The notes: generated by a model from the sequence alone, not told the origin. A DNA stretch of 64,000 bases from Paenibacillus polymyxa (GCF_015710975.1 NZ_CP049783.1:4693501-4757500), one strand, 5' to 3'; counted from the stretch's first letter, positions 17,026-26,719 are shown. Numbers and translations: made by a program.

Positions 17026-17793
17026 ATGTTAACCATTGGAAAAGCATCATTTACCTCAAGGTTGTTGCTGGGAACAGGGAAATTTTCGGATCTGGATATC
17101 CAATCCCAGGCTGTAGAGGCTGCTGAGACGGAAATATTAACGTTCGCTGTGCGCAGACTGAATTTGGAGGAACGGGATAAGCAACATTTTCTTGATACGC
17201 TAGATTTGAGCCGGTATACACTTCTTCCCAACACAGCAGGAGCAACAACAGCAGAAGAGGCAATCCGTATTGCCAAGTTGGCAAAAGCCTCTGGTTTGTG
17301 CGACATGATTAAGGTGGAAGTCATTGGGGATAACAAAACGCTGTTGCCTGACCCTTTTGAAACGTTGAAGGCTAGTGAAAAACTGCTAGAGGAAGGCTTT
17401 GTCGTACTGCCCTACATATCGGATGATGTGATACTAGCAAAGAGGCTGCAAGAGCTTGGAGTACATGCCATTATGCCTGGTGCCTCACCGATTGGTACAG
17501 GACATGGTTTGCTCAATCCGTTTTCATTAGAGTTAATTATTGAGCAAGCAGAAGTTCCGGTTATCGTCGATGCAGGTATTCGCTCACCTGGTGACGCAGC
17601 AATGGCGATGCAGTTGGGAGCAGATGGTGTTCTGCTAAATACAGCTGTGGCGGGAGCGAAGAACCCTGTGAAAATGGCTGAGGCCATGAAGCTGGCTGTG
17701 CGTGCAGGCAGATATGGTTTTGAGGCAGGGATGATACCTGTAAAACGATATGCTTCAGCGAGCAGTCCAACTGAAGGTATGGTTCAAGGATGA
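17026..17793 (+). CDS. thiG: Thiazole synthase ThiG
   Basis: 255 residues from ATG 17026, directly after GGAGGCGG and the thiS stop; an upstream in-frame start at 16987 lies inside thiS. Characteristic blocks: LLGTGKF near the N-terminus, [14 protein letters not shown] with the catalytic lysine that forms an imine with [13 protein letters not shown], and [21 protein letters not shown]. ThiG condenses deoxyxylulose phosphate, dehydroglycine and ThiS-thiocarboxylate to make the thiazole. Its stop overlaps the thiF start (ATGA). Confidence 0.95.
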   Translation: MLTIGKASFTSRLLLGTGKFSDLDIQSQAVEAAETEILTFAVRRLNLEERDKQHFLDTLDLSRYTLLPNTAGATTAEEAIRIAKLAKASGLCDMIKVEVIGDNKTLLPDPFETLKASEKLLEEGFVVLPYISDDVILAKRLQELGVHAIMPGASPIGTGHGLLNPFSLELIIEQAEVPVIVDAGIRSPGDAAMAMQLGADGVLLNTAVAGAKNPVKMAEAMKLAVRAGRYGFEAGMIPVKRYASASSPTEGMVQG

Positions 17794-18848
17794 GGATATC
17801 TGAAAAATCCGGTGCTGGAACATCACAAATTGATCGTTATTCCAGACAGGAAAGGTTTGCACCCTTTGGGCCTGCAGGCCAACGCCGGCTTGCTTCTTCT
17901 CACGTACTAATCATAGGTGTTGGAGCGCTGGGTACAGGCATTGCAGAAACGCTAGTTCGTGGAGGCGTAGGTACGGTAAGTCTCGTAGACCGGGATTATG
18001 TGGAATGGAGCAATTTGCAACGCCAGCAGCTTTTTCAGGAAAGTGATGCAGCGCAAAGGTGTCCCAAAGCAATAGCGGCCCAGCGAAGATTAAAGGATAT
18101 TAATTCGCAAACAGTCATACATGCACATGTTTTGGATGTTGGGGTAGAAGAGCTGGAAGAGTTGATCCAGGGAGTGGATCTCATGATGGATGCAACCGAT
18201 AACTTCGATACCCGGCTTCTTATGAACGACATGGCTCTCAAGCATCATATTCCTTGGATTTATGGAGGATGTGTGGGTAGCTACGGTGTAACTTACACTT
18301 TTTTACCGGGTCAAACACCTTGTCTACACTGTCTGATGGGAACTGTACCGTTTGGAGGAGAAACATGTGATACAGCCGGCATTATTCCGCAGGCAGTACA
18401 AATGGTCACCGCTAACCAGACTACAGAAGCTTTCAAACTTCTTGGTGGATATCCCGAGGACTTGAGAGGAAAATTGCTTTCGTTTGATTTGTGGAAAAAT
18501 GAATATGTAGCAATAGCAGTGGATCGTCTTAAAAAGTCGAATTGTCCTTCTTGCGGTAGCCAACCAACGTATCCCTATTTATCGGCCTCTCATCGGCAGA
18601 AAACAGATGTTTTGTGCGGTAGGGATACCGTTCAAATAAGACCTGCCAACCGGATATATCTGAATCTCGCAGAGATAGCAGATAGATTTGCAGCATTGGG
18701 CGAGGGAAACGTAGAGTGGAATTCGTATCTGGTTTCCTTTAGTGTGGGAGAGCATCGCTTGGTGGTTTTTGCAGATGGCAGAGCGCTGATCCATGGGACA
18801 AAGGACGTGGCCAAAGCAAGAAATCTATATCATCGTTATTTGGGCTAA
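17790..18848 (+). CDS. thiF: ThiF/MoeB-family adenylyltransferase
   Basis: 352 residues. An N-terminal E1-like Rossmann fold carries the nucleotide-binding GVGALGTG (about 43-50), the arginine-containing NLQRQQLF block and DATDNFDTR. Two zinc CxxC pairs are visible, one in TPCLHC and one in NCPSCG. There is no C-terminal rhodanese domain; about 95 residues follow the second pair. In this operon it should adenylate the ThiS C-terminus. MoeB-like activity on MoaD cannot be excluded. Last gene of the thi operon, followed by a strong terminator. Confidence 0.88.
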   Translation: MRISEKSGAGTSQIDRYSRQERFAPFGPAGQRRLASSHVLIIGVGALGTGIAETLVRGGVGTVSLVDRDYVEWSNLQRQQLFQESDAAQRCPKAIAAQRRLKDINSQTVIHAHVLDVGVEELEELIQGVDLMMDATDNFDTRLLMNDMALKHHIPWIYGGCVGSYGVTYTFLPGQTPCLHCLMGTVPFGGETCDTAGIIPQAVQMVTANQTTEAFKLLGGYPEDLRGKLLSFDLWKNEYVAIAVDRLKKSNCPSCGSQPTYPYLSASHRQKTDVLCGRDTVQIRPANRIYLNLAEIADRFAALGEGNVEWNSYLVSFSVGEHRLVVFADGRALIHGTKDVAKARNLYHRYLG

Positions 18849-18863
18849 AAACCATAAACCTTA

Positions 18864-18906
18864 AAGCAGAAAGCCATTCTTCAGAGAATGATTTTCTGCT
18901 TTTTTG
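18864..18906 (+). terminator. Terminator of the thi operon
   Basis: AGCAGAAA...ATTCT-TCAG-AGAAT...TTTCTGCT followed by TTTTTTG, an 8+5 bp stem with a 3-nt internal loop. Confidence 0.85.
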
Positions 18907-18996
18907 TTACACTAATACAAATATGTTTAATGGCTTATAACAAACTTGTTCGTATCCAATATGTAATGCGATGTCCAAACCAGGTGGGTGAAAAAG

Positions 18997-19689
18997 ATGA
19001 GCCCGTTAATTGTACTTGTGGATGAAAATGAAGCGCCCGCTGTATTCGTTCGTCCATTGGAGCAGGCAGGTTATCAGGTGGTTCATGTTCGTAATACGTC
19101 GGATGTACGCTCTTATATAGCTCAGCATCCTGTAAGTTTGCTACTCCTAAACATTAAAGATGAACAGGCGGGCACTCAAGGCTTGATTCGCATTTTGCAG
19201 CAGAACCATCCTCATGTCCCGATACTTGCAATGATTTCATCAGATGAAGAGGCACATATGGTTTCCTGCTTTGAACAAGGAGCTCATGATGTAATGGTAG
19301 TGCCCTTTTATCCTAGAGTTCTTCAGGCTAGAGTGGCTAATTTATTACGAATTTTTGGTGTTGAACGTGATGTGAAAAGGGCAATCGAAGCGGGGGATAT
19401 ACATATAGACACTGCAAGCAGAATGGTGAGCAGAGGGGAGCGAAAACTGGAATTAACTCCAAAAGAATTCGATCTTTTGCTACATCTGGCAATACATCTT
19501 AACCAAGTTTGCAGCAGGCAGCAAATTTTAAAAGATGTTTGGAAACATGATTATATCGCTGATACGAACGTAGTAGATGTGTACATCAGGCATTTAAGGG
19601 TTAAAGTAGATAGAGGACAAAAGTTTAAAATGATTCGAACGGAACGAGGTATTGGCTATTCACTCAGAACGCCAACCGAAGCAAAATAG
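18997..19689 (+). CDS. OmpR-family response regulator with atypical receiver
   Basis: 230 residues from ATG 18997. AGGTGGG at 18982-18987 has better spacing for it than for the GTG at 18988. The C-terminal 100 residues form a normal OmpR winged helix (LELTPKEFDLLLHLA, VDVYIRHLRVKVD, IRTERGIGYSL). The N-terminal receiver keeps the first acidic pair (Asp9, Glu10), but the phospho-acceptor position reads LLLLNIK, with Asn52 in place of Asp, and the conserved Lys before PF is Val. It is therefore unlikely to be phosphorylated. No sensor kinase is adjacent. It may work as a phosphorylation-independent (pseudoreceiver) regulator. Confidence 0.85.
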   Translation: MSPLIVLVDENEAPAVFVRPLEQAGYQVVHVRNTSDVRSYIAQHPVSLLLLNIKDEQAGTQGLIRILQQNHPHVPILAMISSDEEAHMVSCFEQGAHDVMVVPFYPRVLQARVANLLRIFGVERDVKRAIEAGDIHIDTASRMVSRGERKLELTPKEFDLLLHLAIHLNQVCSRQQILKDVWKHDYIADTNVVDVYIRHLRVKVDRGQKFKMIRTERGIGYSLRTPTEAK

Positions 19690-19701
19690 CATAAGTTATA
19701 T

Positions 19702-19731
19702 AAAAAAAGCCGGAACTTTTCGTCCCGGCTT
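19702..19731 (-). terminator. Terminator of the NlpC/P60 gene
   Basis: Read on the minus strand: AAGCCGGGAC-GAAAA-GTTCCGGCTT followed by seven T. On the plus strand the hairpin can also help end the response-regulator transcript. Confidence 0.8.
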
Positions 19732-19754
19732 ACCTATTTCAAATGAGTGTTACA

Positions 19755-20255
19755 TTACAGCACGCGACGTGCTTTAATGTATGTTCTTTTCCAGTTGCCA
19801 GAGTTTAAATCAGAGATGGTCACCCCAGGTCCGCCGTAAGTGTGTAAAATTTTACCCCCGCCCATATATACTGCTACGTGAGTAATGTTACGTCCTGTGG
19901 CACGGCTACCGCTTGAAAAGAAAACTAAGTCCCCTTTTTTCAAATTGGCCTTGGATACGGCATGTCCGACTTTAGATTGTTGAACAGAAGTACGCGGCAA
20001 ATCGACTCCGTATTTCTTGAATATGTGCTTCATGAAAGAAGAACAGTCAAAATTGCGTGTGGTGCTTGTGGAAGCTCCAAACTTATAAGGAGTACCCATA
20101 TATTTTTTGCCGTAGTTAATTACTTTTTGACCTACGGTAGTAGTAGCAGTAGCAGCTTGTGCTGTATTTGTTCCCTCTATGGCAAAAGTACCAAAGCCGA
20201 TCGTGGCAGCGACTCCTGCGATAATTACCTTTTTTATGATTTTATGCATATTCAT
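19755..20255 (-). CDS. Secreted NlpC/P60 cell-wall endopeptidase
   Basis: 166 residues from the ATG whose first base is 20255, preceded by GGAGGT; a TTG further upstream at 20288 lacks a ribosome binding site. The signal peptide ends about residue 34 (TAQA). The rest is one NlpC/P60 papain-like domain with catalytic Cys in NFDCSSF, His in ITHVAVYMG and a third polar residue in KILHTYG. No SH3 or LysM wall-binding domain is present. Such enzymes cut D-Glu-to-diamino-acid bonds in peptidoglycan stem peptides. A minus-strand extended -10 (TGTTATACT) lies at 20324-20332. Confidence 0.88.
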   Translation of the reverse strand: MNMHKIIKKVIIAGVAATIGFGTFAIEGTNTAQAATATTTVGQKVINYGKKYMGTPYKFGASTSTTRNFDCSSFMKHIFKKYGVDLPRTSVQQSKVGHAVSKANLKKGDLVFFSSGSRATGRNITHVAVYMGGGKILHTYGGPGVTISDLNSGNWKRTYIKARRVL

Positions 20256-20323
20256 GTTGTAAATACCTCCAAAAATTGATTTGTGCAATAATTTGCTGAG
20301 TTGCTAACTAACTGACAGCGTTG

Positions 20324-20332
20324 AGTATAACA
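20324..20332 (-). promoter_or_regulatory. Extended -10 promoter of the NlpC/P60 gene
   Basis: On the minus strand, TG-T-TATACT lies about 70 bases before the start codon. No clear -35 is seen. Confidence 0.4.
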
Positions 20333-20467
20333 GTTTTGAAGCCACCTAATAGTTGGAAAACTACTCTCAAATGCTTGAGGGACAAGGCTTACGTCGTAAT
20401 TATTAAAAAACGATTAAAAATTACAATTTGTAAAAAATAAAATGATTCTAGAACCTGTGAAAACGGA

Positions 20468-20493
20468 AAAACCCTTGTTAATCAAGGGTTTTG
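20468..20493 (-). terminator. Terminator after thiN
   Basis: The palindrome AAACCCTTG-TTAAT-CAAGGGTTT is followed on the minus strand by TTTCCGTTTT, about 45 bases past the thiN stop. Confidence 0.6.
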
Positions 20494-20535
20494 AGTGGGT
20501 GAACAACTTTTGAAATAGTTACAACAATGTCATAA

Positions 20536-21177
20536 TTAATCCTTGCTTTGAATAACGAGTAGTAGACCGCTTTTAATAGAAATTGTACCTTTTGCAGCCG
20601 TTAGCTTATTGCTAACACCACGTGATTGTCCCATTTTAAGGGTTGCATTATGAAGTGGATACATAAATCCTTCCAGTTGTATACCTGTTACTTCGGCGGT
20701 CATTGGAATCAGCGATGCATATGTATAGCCCATAGGCTGGATCTCGAGCGTTGATCCGGTCAGCTCGATATAATTATGTGCGTCCATGATAGCGCAACTA
20801 ATATGATGCTGCATAGCCCGTACTAATATTTGAACATTGGCTAATGTGTGGTCCATCCGAGTACCAGTCACACCGAGCATGAGTACATGATCTGCTTGTT
20901 CGTCCATAGCGATTTCTAAAGCGAGTTCTGTATCTGTTAGGTCCTTAAGTACTGGATCACACGCAAGCATACGTTGGCTTGCTGATTTTACCCTTTCTTG
21001 TTCCTCTGAAGTAATCGAATCAAAATCTCCTACAGAGACATGAGGCGTAATACCGTGTTCTATCAGGAACAGGGCACCTTTATCTGCACCTATAATAAAA
21101 TCATCGGGTTGTATTTGTTGTAAATCTTCTTCATTAAGACGACCGCCTGAAAATACAATGGCTCGTTTTTTCGTCAT
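20536..21177 (-). CDS. thiN: Thiamine pyrophosphokinase
   Basis: 213 residues from ATG with first base 21177 (AAAGG nine bases upstream; two further upstream starts are less well placed). Family motifs are clear: GADKGALFLIEHGITPHVSVGDFDS, with the Mg-binding Asp residues; the KDLTDTELAL block; and GVTGTRMDHTLANV. The C-terminal beta domain contains GVSNKL. The enzyme transfers pyrophosphate from ATP to thiamine to give TPP, the effector of the riboswitch at 14603. It is transcribed alone and carries no riboswitch. Confidence 0.93.
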   Translation of the reverse strand: MTKKRAIVFSGGRLNEEDLQQIQPDDFIIGADKGALFLIEHGITPHVSVGDFDSITSEEQERVKSASQRMLACDPVLKDLTDTELALEIAMDEQADHVLMLGVTGTRMDHTLANVQILVRAMQHHISCAIMDAHNYIELTGSTLEIQPMGYTYASLIPMTAEVTGIQLEGFMYPLHNATLKMGQSRGVSNKLTAAKGTISIKSGLLLVIQSKD

Positions 21178-21323
21178 ATCCAACATCCTTTCTTTCTGCA
21201 TACGGTCCCATATATACGATCATTTTAAGTATACCGCGATAAATATGGCTTGCACAATTTTGGAGGACCTGGCTACAATGGAACAGAAAAAAGAAGTGTG
21301 ACGTGAATAGGAAGGGGAACGAA

Positions 21324-21788
21324 ATGATTAACGTTTTGTTTGTGTGTTTGGGCAATATTTGCCGCTCTCCCATGGGGGAGGCAATACTGAGACATAAAGC
21401 AAAGGAACGGGGATTAGACGCAGAAATCCGGGTGGACTCGGCAGGAACAGGCGATTGGCACATTGGAAATCCTCCGCATGAGGGAACGCTAAAGCAGCTT
21501 AAACTGCACGGAATCAGCGAACAAGGCATACAGGCACGACAAATAACGGATCGTGATTTTGACGCGTTTGATTATATTGTGTGCATGGATGACTCTAATG
21601 AACGAAATATGCGTAAACTTGCAGGTGGAGCAGATGCTGATATTCTAAAGTTCATGGATTTGCTTCCCCAAGAAAAGTTAAGAGAAGTACCCGACCCATA
21701 TTATACCGGAAATTTTGAAGAGACCTATCGATTATTGGACGCGGGATGCGAGGCCTTGCTGGACAAGATCATAGAAGAAAAGCTATAA
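21324..21788 (+). CDS. Low-molecular-weight protein-tyrosine phosphatase
   Basis: 154 residues from ATG 21324 behind GGAAGGGG; a GTG at 21303 is less likely. The N-terminal P-loop CLGNICRS carries the nucleophilic Cys and Arg of CX5R, and DPYYTG near residue 124 carries the general-acid Asp. Length and motifs match bacterial LMW-PTPs such as YfkJ/YwlE. YwlE-type members act on phosphoarginine, so the phospho-residue specificity is not certain. Transcribed alone, with a terminator after it. Confidence 0.9.
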   Translation: MINVLFVCLGNICRSPMGEAILRHKAKERGLDAEIRVDSAGTGDWHIGNPPHEGTLKQLKLHGISEQGIQARQITDRDFDAFDYIVCMDDSNERNMRKLAGGADADILKFMDLLPQEKLREVPDPYYTGNFEETYRLLDAGCEALLDKIIEEKL

Positions 21789-21803
21789 TGTGAACGACAG
21801 ATG

Positions 21804-21824
21804 ACGGCAATCGTTGCCGTTTTT
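21804..21824 (+). terminator. Terminator of the phosphatase gene
   Basis: ACGGCAA-TCG-TTGCCGT followed by TTTT, 15 bases after the stop codon. Confidence 0.8.
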
Positions 21825-21854
21825 CGTTATACATTTTTGAAAGCGTAACCAAAT

Positions 21855-21906
21855 TATAAAAAAGAGGAAGGAGCCTTATGACCTCCTAGGTCAATGCTCC
21901 ATTCCT
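21855..21906 (-). terminator. Terminator of the esterase gene
   Basis: On the minus strand, GAGGAATGGAGC pairs with the imperfect complement ending in CCTTCCTC. An inner ACCTAGGAGGT element and a TTTTTT tail are present. Confidence 0.75.
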
Positions 21907-21929
21907 CATCATGCTGGGATGTTTTTTAC

Positions 21930-22664
21930 TCAGGCACGATCCAAAAAATACATTAGCGCGTCAGGCAACTCGTTTTGCCAAAAGCCCCATAAATGTTTGC
22001 CATCCTTTTCACGGTAAGAAACTTCGGCGTTCCGCTCGCGCAGTAAATCTGCGCATTGACGGTTCAGCTCTACAAAGTTGTAAATGCCGGTATCACTCTC
22101 AAAAGCATCTTCCTGAAGGCCAACTGTCATCCAAACATTTAGATGCGACAGTTCTTTCTCACGGGCAATAATTTCTTGCGAAGCTTCATAGTAGGCACCT
22201 GAGAGGCTGATAATACGATTAAACAGCTCAGGATACAATAGCGCCAAATGCAAAGACACACTGCCTCCCAGTGAATCTCCAGCAAGAATGCGGGAAGTTG
22301 CATCTTTTCTTATAGGATACTTTTGCTCCACATAGGGAATAATCTCTTCTGCAAAACAGGCAGTGTATGCCTTAAAACGATTGCCGAAGGGAGCGTACTC
22401 CTGAGTTCTGATTTTGGTGTTCACTTCTACACCTACAATAATGAAGGGTTCCACGCCTTCATCCAGTATGAGACGGTTGGCGTGTGTTGCAATGCGTCCA
22501 AAGTTGAAGAATTCCTCTCCATCCTGACAGTAGACGACAGGGTAGCTCAATATTTCATTATAGCCGGGCGGCAAATAAATCCGAAGAATTCGGGTTTCGC
22601 CAAGTAAGCGGCTGTCTACTTCGTCTTTAAGGATAGTTCGTTTTAAATACCGAGAATCCGTCAT
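21930..22664 (-). CDS. Alpha/beta hydrolase of the enterochelin-esterase (Esterase D/Fes-like) family
   Basis: 244 residues. The N-terminal half has RILRIYLPPGYNE and YPVVYCQDGEEFF, typical of putative-esterase (PF00756-type) proteins. The nucleophile elbow is GDSLGG, and a C-terminal DGKHLWGFW supplies the catalytic His. An acidic residue near LQEDAFESDTG may complete the triad. There is no signal peptide, so it is cytoplasmic. Family members hydrolyse trilactone siderophores, S-formylglutathione or other esters; no siderophore gene is adjacent, so the substrate is open. AAGAAAGGTGA precedes the ATG. Confidence 0.82.
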   Translation of the reverse strand: MTDSRYLKRTILKDEVDSRLLGETRILRIYLPPGYNEILSYPVVYCQDGEEFFNFGRIATHANRLILDEGVEPFIIVGVEVNTKIRTQEYAPFGNRFKAYTACFAEEIIPYVEQKYPIRKDATSRILAGDSLGGSVSLHLALLYPELFNRIISLSGAYYEASQEIIAREKELSHLNVWMTVGLQEDAFESDTGIYNFVELNRQCADLLRERNAEVSYREKDGKHLWGFWQNELPDALMYFLDRA

Positions 22665-22836
22665 TTTTCGTCACCTTTCTTGGGTATTATTTTGCATTAA
22701 GGATCACAATAAGTTAAGATTACCCTGATTGCAATAGATGTTTAAAATTTCAATCATGTACTAAGCTGTTATAGTAAAAAACACACCCTGTTACATACAC
22801 AAAAATGTGGCAAACTCAAAAAAAATAACTAAATCT

Positions 22837-22866
22837 TTGACGCGAGCGATATAACAGGTGTATAAT
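22837..22866 (+). promoter_or_regulatory. Sigma-A promoter of the pdh operon
   Basis: TTGACG (22837-22842), an 18-base spacer and TATAAT (22861-22866) place the start near 22873, about 47 bases before pdhA. Confidence 0.75.
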
Positions 22867-22919
22867 AATCCTATAACAGCGGAACTTGATATTCAAATTT
22901 TTTTGTTGAGGTGAAGAAA

Positions 22920-23987
22920 ATGAGCAAGGTTCCTTATGAAGTTTACACAGAGGAAGTTGAGGCTCTGTCCGTGCTTTCTCCGGATGGTGAAATTATCAAT
23001 AAAGATAAATTGCCTAAACTTACAGATGATCAATTGAAAGAAATTATGTATCGTATGGTATTTACACGTACTTGGGATGACCGTGCTGTTAACTTGGGCC
23101 GTCAAGGACGTCTCGGCTTCTACGCTCCGGTATCCGGACAAGAAGCAACAATGGTTGGTAGTGAATTTGCGCTCCAAAAAGAAGACTTTATTGCACCAGG
23201 CTACCGAGATATTCCGCAACTCGTTTGGCATGGCCTGCCATTATATCAAGCTTTCTTGTATTCCCGTGGTCATCAACACGGTGGTCAAATTCCGGACGGC
23301 GTTAACGTATTGATGCCGCAAATTATCATTGGTGCGCAAATTCTGCACGCTATGGGTATTGCAATGGGCTACAAACTGAAAAAACAAAAACAAGTCGTCA
23401 TTACATATACAGGCGACGGCGGTTCTTCCGAAGGTGATTTCTACGAAGGTCTGAACTATGCTGGTGTGTACAAGTTGCCAGTTATTTTCTTTGTGCAAAA
23501 TAATGGTTACGCGATCACAACGCCATTCTCAAAACAAACAGCTGCTCTTTCGATTGCTCATAAAGCAGTAGCTGCTGGTATTAAAGGTGTTAAAATTGAC
23601 GGTATGGACGTGCTTGCAGTTATTAAAGCCGTTCAAGAAGCTGCAGAGCGTGGACGTAATGGCGAAGGCGCAACATTGATTGAAGCCGTTACTTACCGCT
23701 TCCGTCCGCATTCCCTTTCTGATGATGCGACGAAATATCGTTCTAAAGAAGAAGAAGGCGAATGGAATGCAAAAGATCCAATTGCCCGCTTTGCGAAATA
23801 TCTTGAGAAAAAAGGCCTTTGGACTGAAGAAGATACAGCTCGCGTAAAAGAAGAAGCTAAGGCAAAAGTGAACGAAGAGATCAAAAAAGCCGAGAAAACA
23901 GAAAAAATGACAATTCCTGGCCTGATCGATAGCATGTTCGAAACTACGCCTAAGCATTTGGAAGAACAAAAAGCTGATTTTAAATAA
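22920..23987 (+). CDS. pdhA: Pyruvate dehydrogenase E1 component, alpha subunit
   Basis: 355 residues from ATG 22920, seven bases after TTGAGGTG; the GTG at 22911 is part of the ribosome binding site. The TPP-binding motif starts at GDGGSSEGDF and ends at FFVQNN. Other blocks are SRGHQHGGQIPDGVNVL and the phosphorylation-loop equivalent TYRFRPHSLSDD. With PdhB it decarboxylates pyruvate and passes the acetyl group to lipoyl-PdhC. The four pdh genes run in one operon. A hairpin in the pdhA-pdhB gap may tune relative mRNA levels. Confidence 0.97.
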   Translation: MSKVPYEVYTEEVEALSVLSPDGEIINKDKLPKLTDDQLKEIMYRMVFTRTWDDRAVNLGRQGRLGFYAPVSGQEATMVGSEFALQKEDFIAPGYRDIPQLVWHGLPLYQAFLYSRGHQHGGQIPDGVNVLMPQIIIGAQILHAMGIAMGYKLKKQKQVVITYTGDGGSSEGDFYEGLNYAGVYKLPVIFFVQNNGYAITTPFSKQTAALSIAHKAVAAGIKGVKIDGMDVLAVIKAVQEAAERGRNGEGATLIEAVTYRFRPHSLSDDATKYRSKEEEGEWNAKDPIARFAKYLEKKGLWTEEDTARVKEEAKAKVNEEIKKAEKTEKMTIPGLIDSMFETTPKHLEEQKADFK

Positions 23988-23999
23988 TTGAACTTGAAA

Positions 24000-24034
24000 G
24001 AGACCGGGTGGCAACCCGATCCGGTCTGCTTTTC
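24000..24034 (+). promoter_or_regulatory. Intercistronic hairpin between pdhA and pdhB
   Basis: AGACCGG (24001-24007) pairs with CCGGTCT (24021-24027), followed by GCTTTTC. The U-tract is short, so it is more likely a partial terminator or mRNA-processing/stability element than a full stop. Confidence 0.5.
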
Positions 24035-24087
24035 GATTGACCTGAACTGAAATTGATCTGTCAATGTTTAAGGAGGAAATGAAGCAA

Positions 24088-25068
24088 ATGGCACAAATGA
24101 ACATGAAAGAAGCGATTCGTGACGCACTGCGCGTAGAGTTGAAACGCGACCCTAACGTCCTGCTTTTCGGTGAAGACGTAGGTCATGTAGGTGGCGTATT
24201 CCGCGCTACAGAAGGTTTGCAAAAAGAATTTGGCGAAGAACGTGTATTCGATACTCCGCTGGCGGAATCCGCAATCGGGGGTCTTGCTGTCGGTCTGGGT
24301 ATCCAAGGGTTCCGCCCTGTAGCTGAAATCCAGTTCGTAGGCTTTATCTTTGAAGCGCTCGATCAAATGGCGATTCAAGCATCCCGTATGCGTTACCGTT
24401 CCGGTGGACGTTACAATTCTCCAATCGTATTCCGTACACCTTTTGGTGGCGGTGTTAAGGCAGCCGAGCTGCATACAGATTCCTTGGAAGGTCTTTTGAC
24501 TCAAACACCAGGTATTAAGGTTGTTGTTCCTTCCAACCCTTACGATGCAAAAGGTCTTATGATCGCGTCTATTCGCGATAACGATCCAGTATTTTTCATG
24601 GAGCATTTGAACCTGTACCATGCATTCCGTGCTGAAGTTCCTGAGAATGATTACACAGTTGAACTGGGCAAGGCTAATGTAGTTCGTGAAGGTTCTGATG
24701 TAACGATCATTACTTACGGTATGATGGTACACACTTCAGTTAAGGCTGCTGAAGAGTTGGAAAAAACAAAAGGTATTAAAGTGGAAATCATTGATTTGCG
24801 TACAATCAGCCCGATTGACATTGATACCATTGTTGCTTCCGTTCAAAAAACAAATCGTGCCATCGTTGTTCAAGAAGCGCAAAAGAGTGCCGGTGTTGCT
24901 GCTGAAGTTATTGCACAAATTAATGAAAAAGCAATCCTGCATCTGGAAGCACCAGTTCTGCGTGTAGCAGGTCCGGATACCGTTTATCCATTTGCTCAAA
25001 TTGAAGATACTTGGTTGCCAACGCCAACACGTATCATTGATGCGGTTAATAAAGTATTGGAATTTTAA
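24088..25068 (+). CDS. pdhB: Pyruvate dehydrogenase E1 component, beta subunit
   Basis: 326 residues from ATG 24088 ([14 protein letters not shown], the family start). An ATG at 24079 is only two bases after AGGAGG. Motifs include [20 protein letters not shown], the [14 protein letters not shown] block near the TPP Glu, and [11 protein letters not shown]. It pairs with PdhA to form the E1 heterotetramer. Codon use is like that of other highly expressed genes here. Confidence 0.97.
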   Translation: MAQMNMKEAIRDALRVELKRDPNVLLFGEDVGHVGGVFRATEGLQKEFGEERVFDTPLAESAIGGLAVGLGIQGFRPVAEIQFVGFIFEALDQMAIQASRMRYRSGGRYNSPIVFRTPFGGGVKAAELHTDSLEGLLTQTPGIKVVVPSNPYDAKGLMIASIRDNDPVFFMEHLNLYHAFRAEVPENDYTVELGKANVVREGSDVTIITYGMMVHTSVKAAEELEKTKGIKVEIIDLRTISPIDIDTIVASVQKTNRAIVVQEAQKSAGVAAEVIAQINEKAILHLEAPVLRVAGPDTVYPFAQIEDTWLPTPTRIIDAVNKVLEF

Positions 25069-25102
25069 TTAAAGCACACCGTAAATTTGGGAGGTTTTAA
25101 AC

Positions 25103-26716
25103 GTGGCAAAATTTGAATATAAATTCCCGGAGCTAGGTGAAGGTCTTCACGAAGGCGAAATCATCAAGATGCACATCAAGCCCGGCGACAAAGTAACTGA
25201 TGATGATATCATCATGGAAGTACAAAACGACAAGGCTGTAGTTGAAGTTCCATGTCCGGTTAATGGTACGGTTCAAGAAGTATTTGCCAAAGACGGAGAC
25301 ATCTTTAACGTAGGTCAAGTTGTAGCTATCATCGACGCAGAAGGTGAACTTCCTGAACAAGAAGATGCACCGGAAGCACCAGCTGCTAGCCCTGAGCCAA
25401 GTGCTGCTGCGCAAGGCGGAGCTGCAGGTACAGCTAGATTTGAATATAAATTCCCAGAGCTGGGTGAAGGTCTGCACGAAGGTGAAATCATCAAGATGCA
25501 CATCAAGCCCGGCGACAAAGTAACTGATGATGATATCATCATGGAAGTACAAAACGACAAGGCTGTAGTTGAAGTTCCATGTCCGGTTAATGGTACGGTT
25601 CAAGAAGTGTTTGCCAAAGACGGAGACATCTTTAACGTAGGTCAAGTTGTGGCTGTGATCGCTGCTGAGGGTGAGCTTCCTGAGCAAGAAGAAGCACCAG
25701 CTGCTGTTAAACAAGAAGAGGATGCTGCAAAAGGTGGAGCGAACACGCAACCAGGTGCAACACCTGCTGCTTCAAATAAAGACGTACTGGCTACACCTAG
25801 CGTCCGCAAATTTGCACGTGAGCAAGGTGTTAACATCGCTCAAGTGAGTGGCTCCGGCAAAAACGGTAAAATCACTAAAGAAGATGTAGAAGCTTTCAAA
25901 AATGGCGGAGGCCAAGCGGCTGCACCAGTAGCGAAAGAAGCTGCAAAAGCGCAAGAGCCAGCTAAAAAAGAAGCGAAAGCTGCAGCACCATCCGCACCAG
26001 CTGCAGATCCGCGTGCTGAGGAAGAACGCGTACCATTCAAAGGTATCCGTAAAGCAATTTCCAATGCTATGGTTAAGTCAGCTTACACAGCTCCACACGT
26101 TACAATTATGGATGAAGTGGATGTAACCGAGCTGGTTGCTTTCCGTACTCGTATCAAACCAATTGCAGAGAAGAAAGGTACAAAAGTAACTTACCTGCCG
26201 TTCATCGTAAAAGCTTTGGTTGCTGCTTCCCGTCAATTCCCGGCTCTGAATGCCTCGATCGACGAAGAAGCTAACGAAATTGTCTACAAAAAATACTACA
26301 ACATCGGTATCGCTACTGATACAGACAACGGCTTGATCGTTCCTGTTATCAAAGATGCTGATCGTAAGAGTATCTGGATGATTGCTGATTCCATTCGTGA
26401 TCTGGCTGTACGCGGTCGTGATGGTAAATTGGCTGCCAATGAGATGAGAGGAAGCACGATTTCCATCACGAACATTGGTTCCGCAGGCGGTATGTTCTTT
26501 ACTCCAATCATCAACTTCCCTGAAGTTGCAATTTTGGGTACTGGCCGCATCAGTGAAAAAGCAGTCGTGAAAAACGGTGAAATTGTTGCCGCTCCAGTAA
26601 TGGCTCTTTCCCTGAGCTTTGACCACCGTATTATTGACGGTGCAACTGCTCAAAACTTCATGAACTATATTAAACAGCTGCTCGCTAACCCTGAGCTGCT
26701 TGTAATGGAGGTGTAA
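25103..26716 (+). CDS. pdhC: Dihydrolipoamide acetyltransferase E2 with two near-identical lipoyl domains
   Basis: 537 residues from GTG 25103 behind GGGAGG. Order of domains: lipoyl domain 1 (about 2-76, lipoylated Lys44 in QNDKAVVEV), Ala/Pro linker, lipoyl domain 2 (about 111-185, Lys153 in the same motif), linker, peripheral subunit-binding domain (about 226-265, starting [13 protein letters not shown]), another Ala/Lys linker, and the catalytic domain with FDHRIIDGA near residue 507. Bacillus subtilis E2 has a single lipoyl domain, while many other species have two or three. The two lipoyl coding stretches are almost identical at the DNA level (see the repeat entry). Confidence 0.97.
   Translation: MAKFEYKFPELGEGLHEGEIIKMHIKPGDKVTDDDIIMEVQNDKAVVEVPCPVNGTVQEVFAKDGDIFNVGQVVAIIDAEGELPEQEDAPEAPAASPEPSAAAQGGAAGTARFEYKFPELGEGLHEGEIIKMHIKPGDKVTDDDIIMEVQNDKAVVEVPCPVNGTVQEVFAKDGDIFNVGQVVAVIAAEGELPEQEEAPAAVKQEEDAAKGGANTQPGATPAASNKDVLATPSVRKFAREQGVNIAQVSGSGKNGKITKEDVEAFKNGGGQAAAPVAKEAAKAQEPAKKEAKAAAPSAPAADPRAEEERVPFKGIRKAISNAMVKSAYTAPHVTIMDEVDVTELVAFRTRIKPIAEKKGTKVTYLPFIVKALVAASRQFPALNASIDEEANEIVYKKYYNIGIATDTDNGLIVPVIKDADRKSIWMIADSIRDLAVRGRDGKLAANEMRGSTISITNIGSAGGMFFTPIINFPEVAILGTGRISEKAVVKNGEIVAAPVMALSLSFDHRIIDGATAQNFMNYIKQLLANPELLVMEV
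25111..25330 (+). repeat. Lipoyl-domain direct repeat, copy 1
   Basis: This 220-base segment of pdhC recurs at 25438-25657, offset by 327 bases (109 codons, in frame). An uninterrupted run of roughly 125 bases, starting near 25162, is identical in both copies, including all third codon positions. Near its edges a few synonymous changes appear. Confidence 0.92.
25438..25657 (+). repeat. Lipoyl-domain direct repeat, copy 2
   Basis: Second copy of the pdhC lipoyl repeat. The flanking Ala/Pro/Glu linker (after both copies) also shows similar wording (PEQE.APAA), which suggests the whole domain-plus-linker unit was duplicated or is kept alike by gene conversion. Confidence 0.92.
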
Positions 26717-26719
26717 TCA

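Noticed and set aside
25111..25657. Direct repeat considered as an insertion sequence or other mobile repeat
   Set aside because: It is an in-frame duplicated lipoyl domain inside pdhC, with no inverted ends or transposase.
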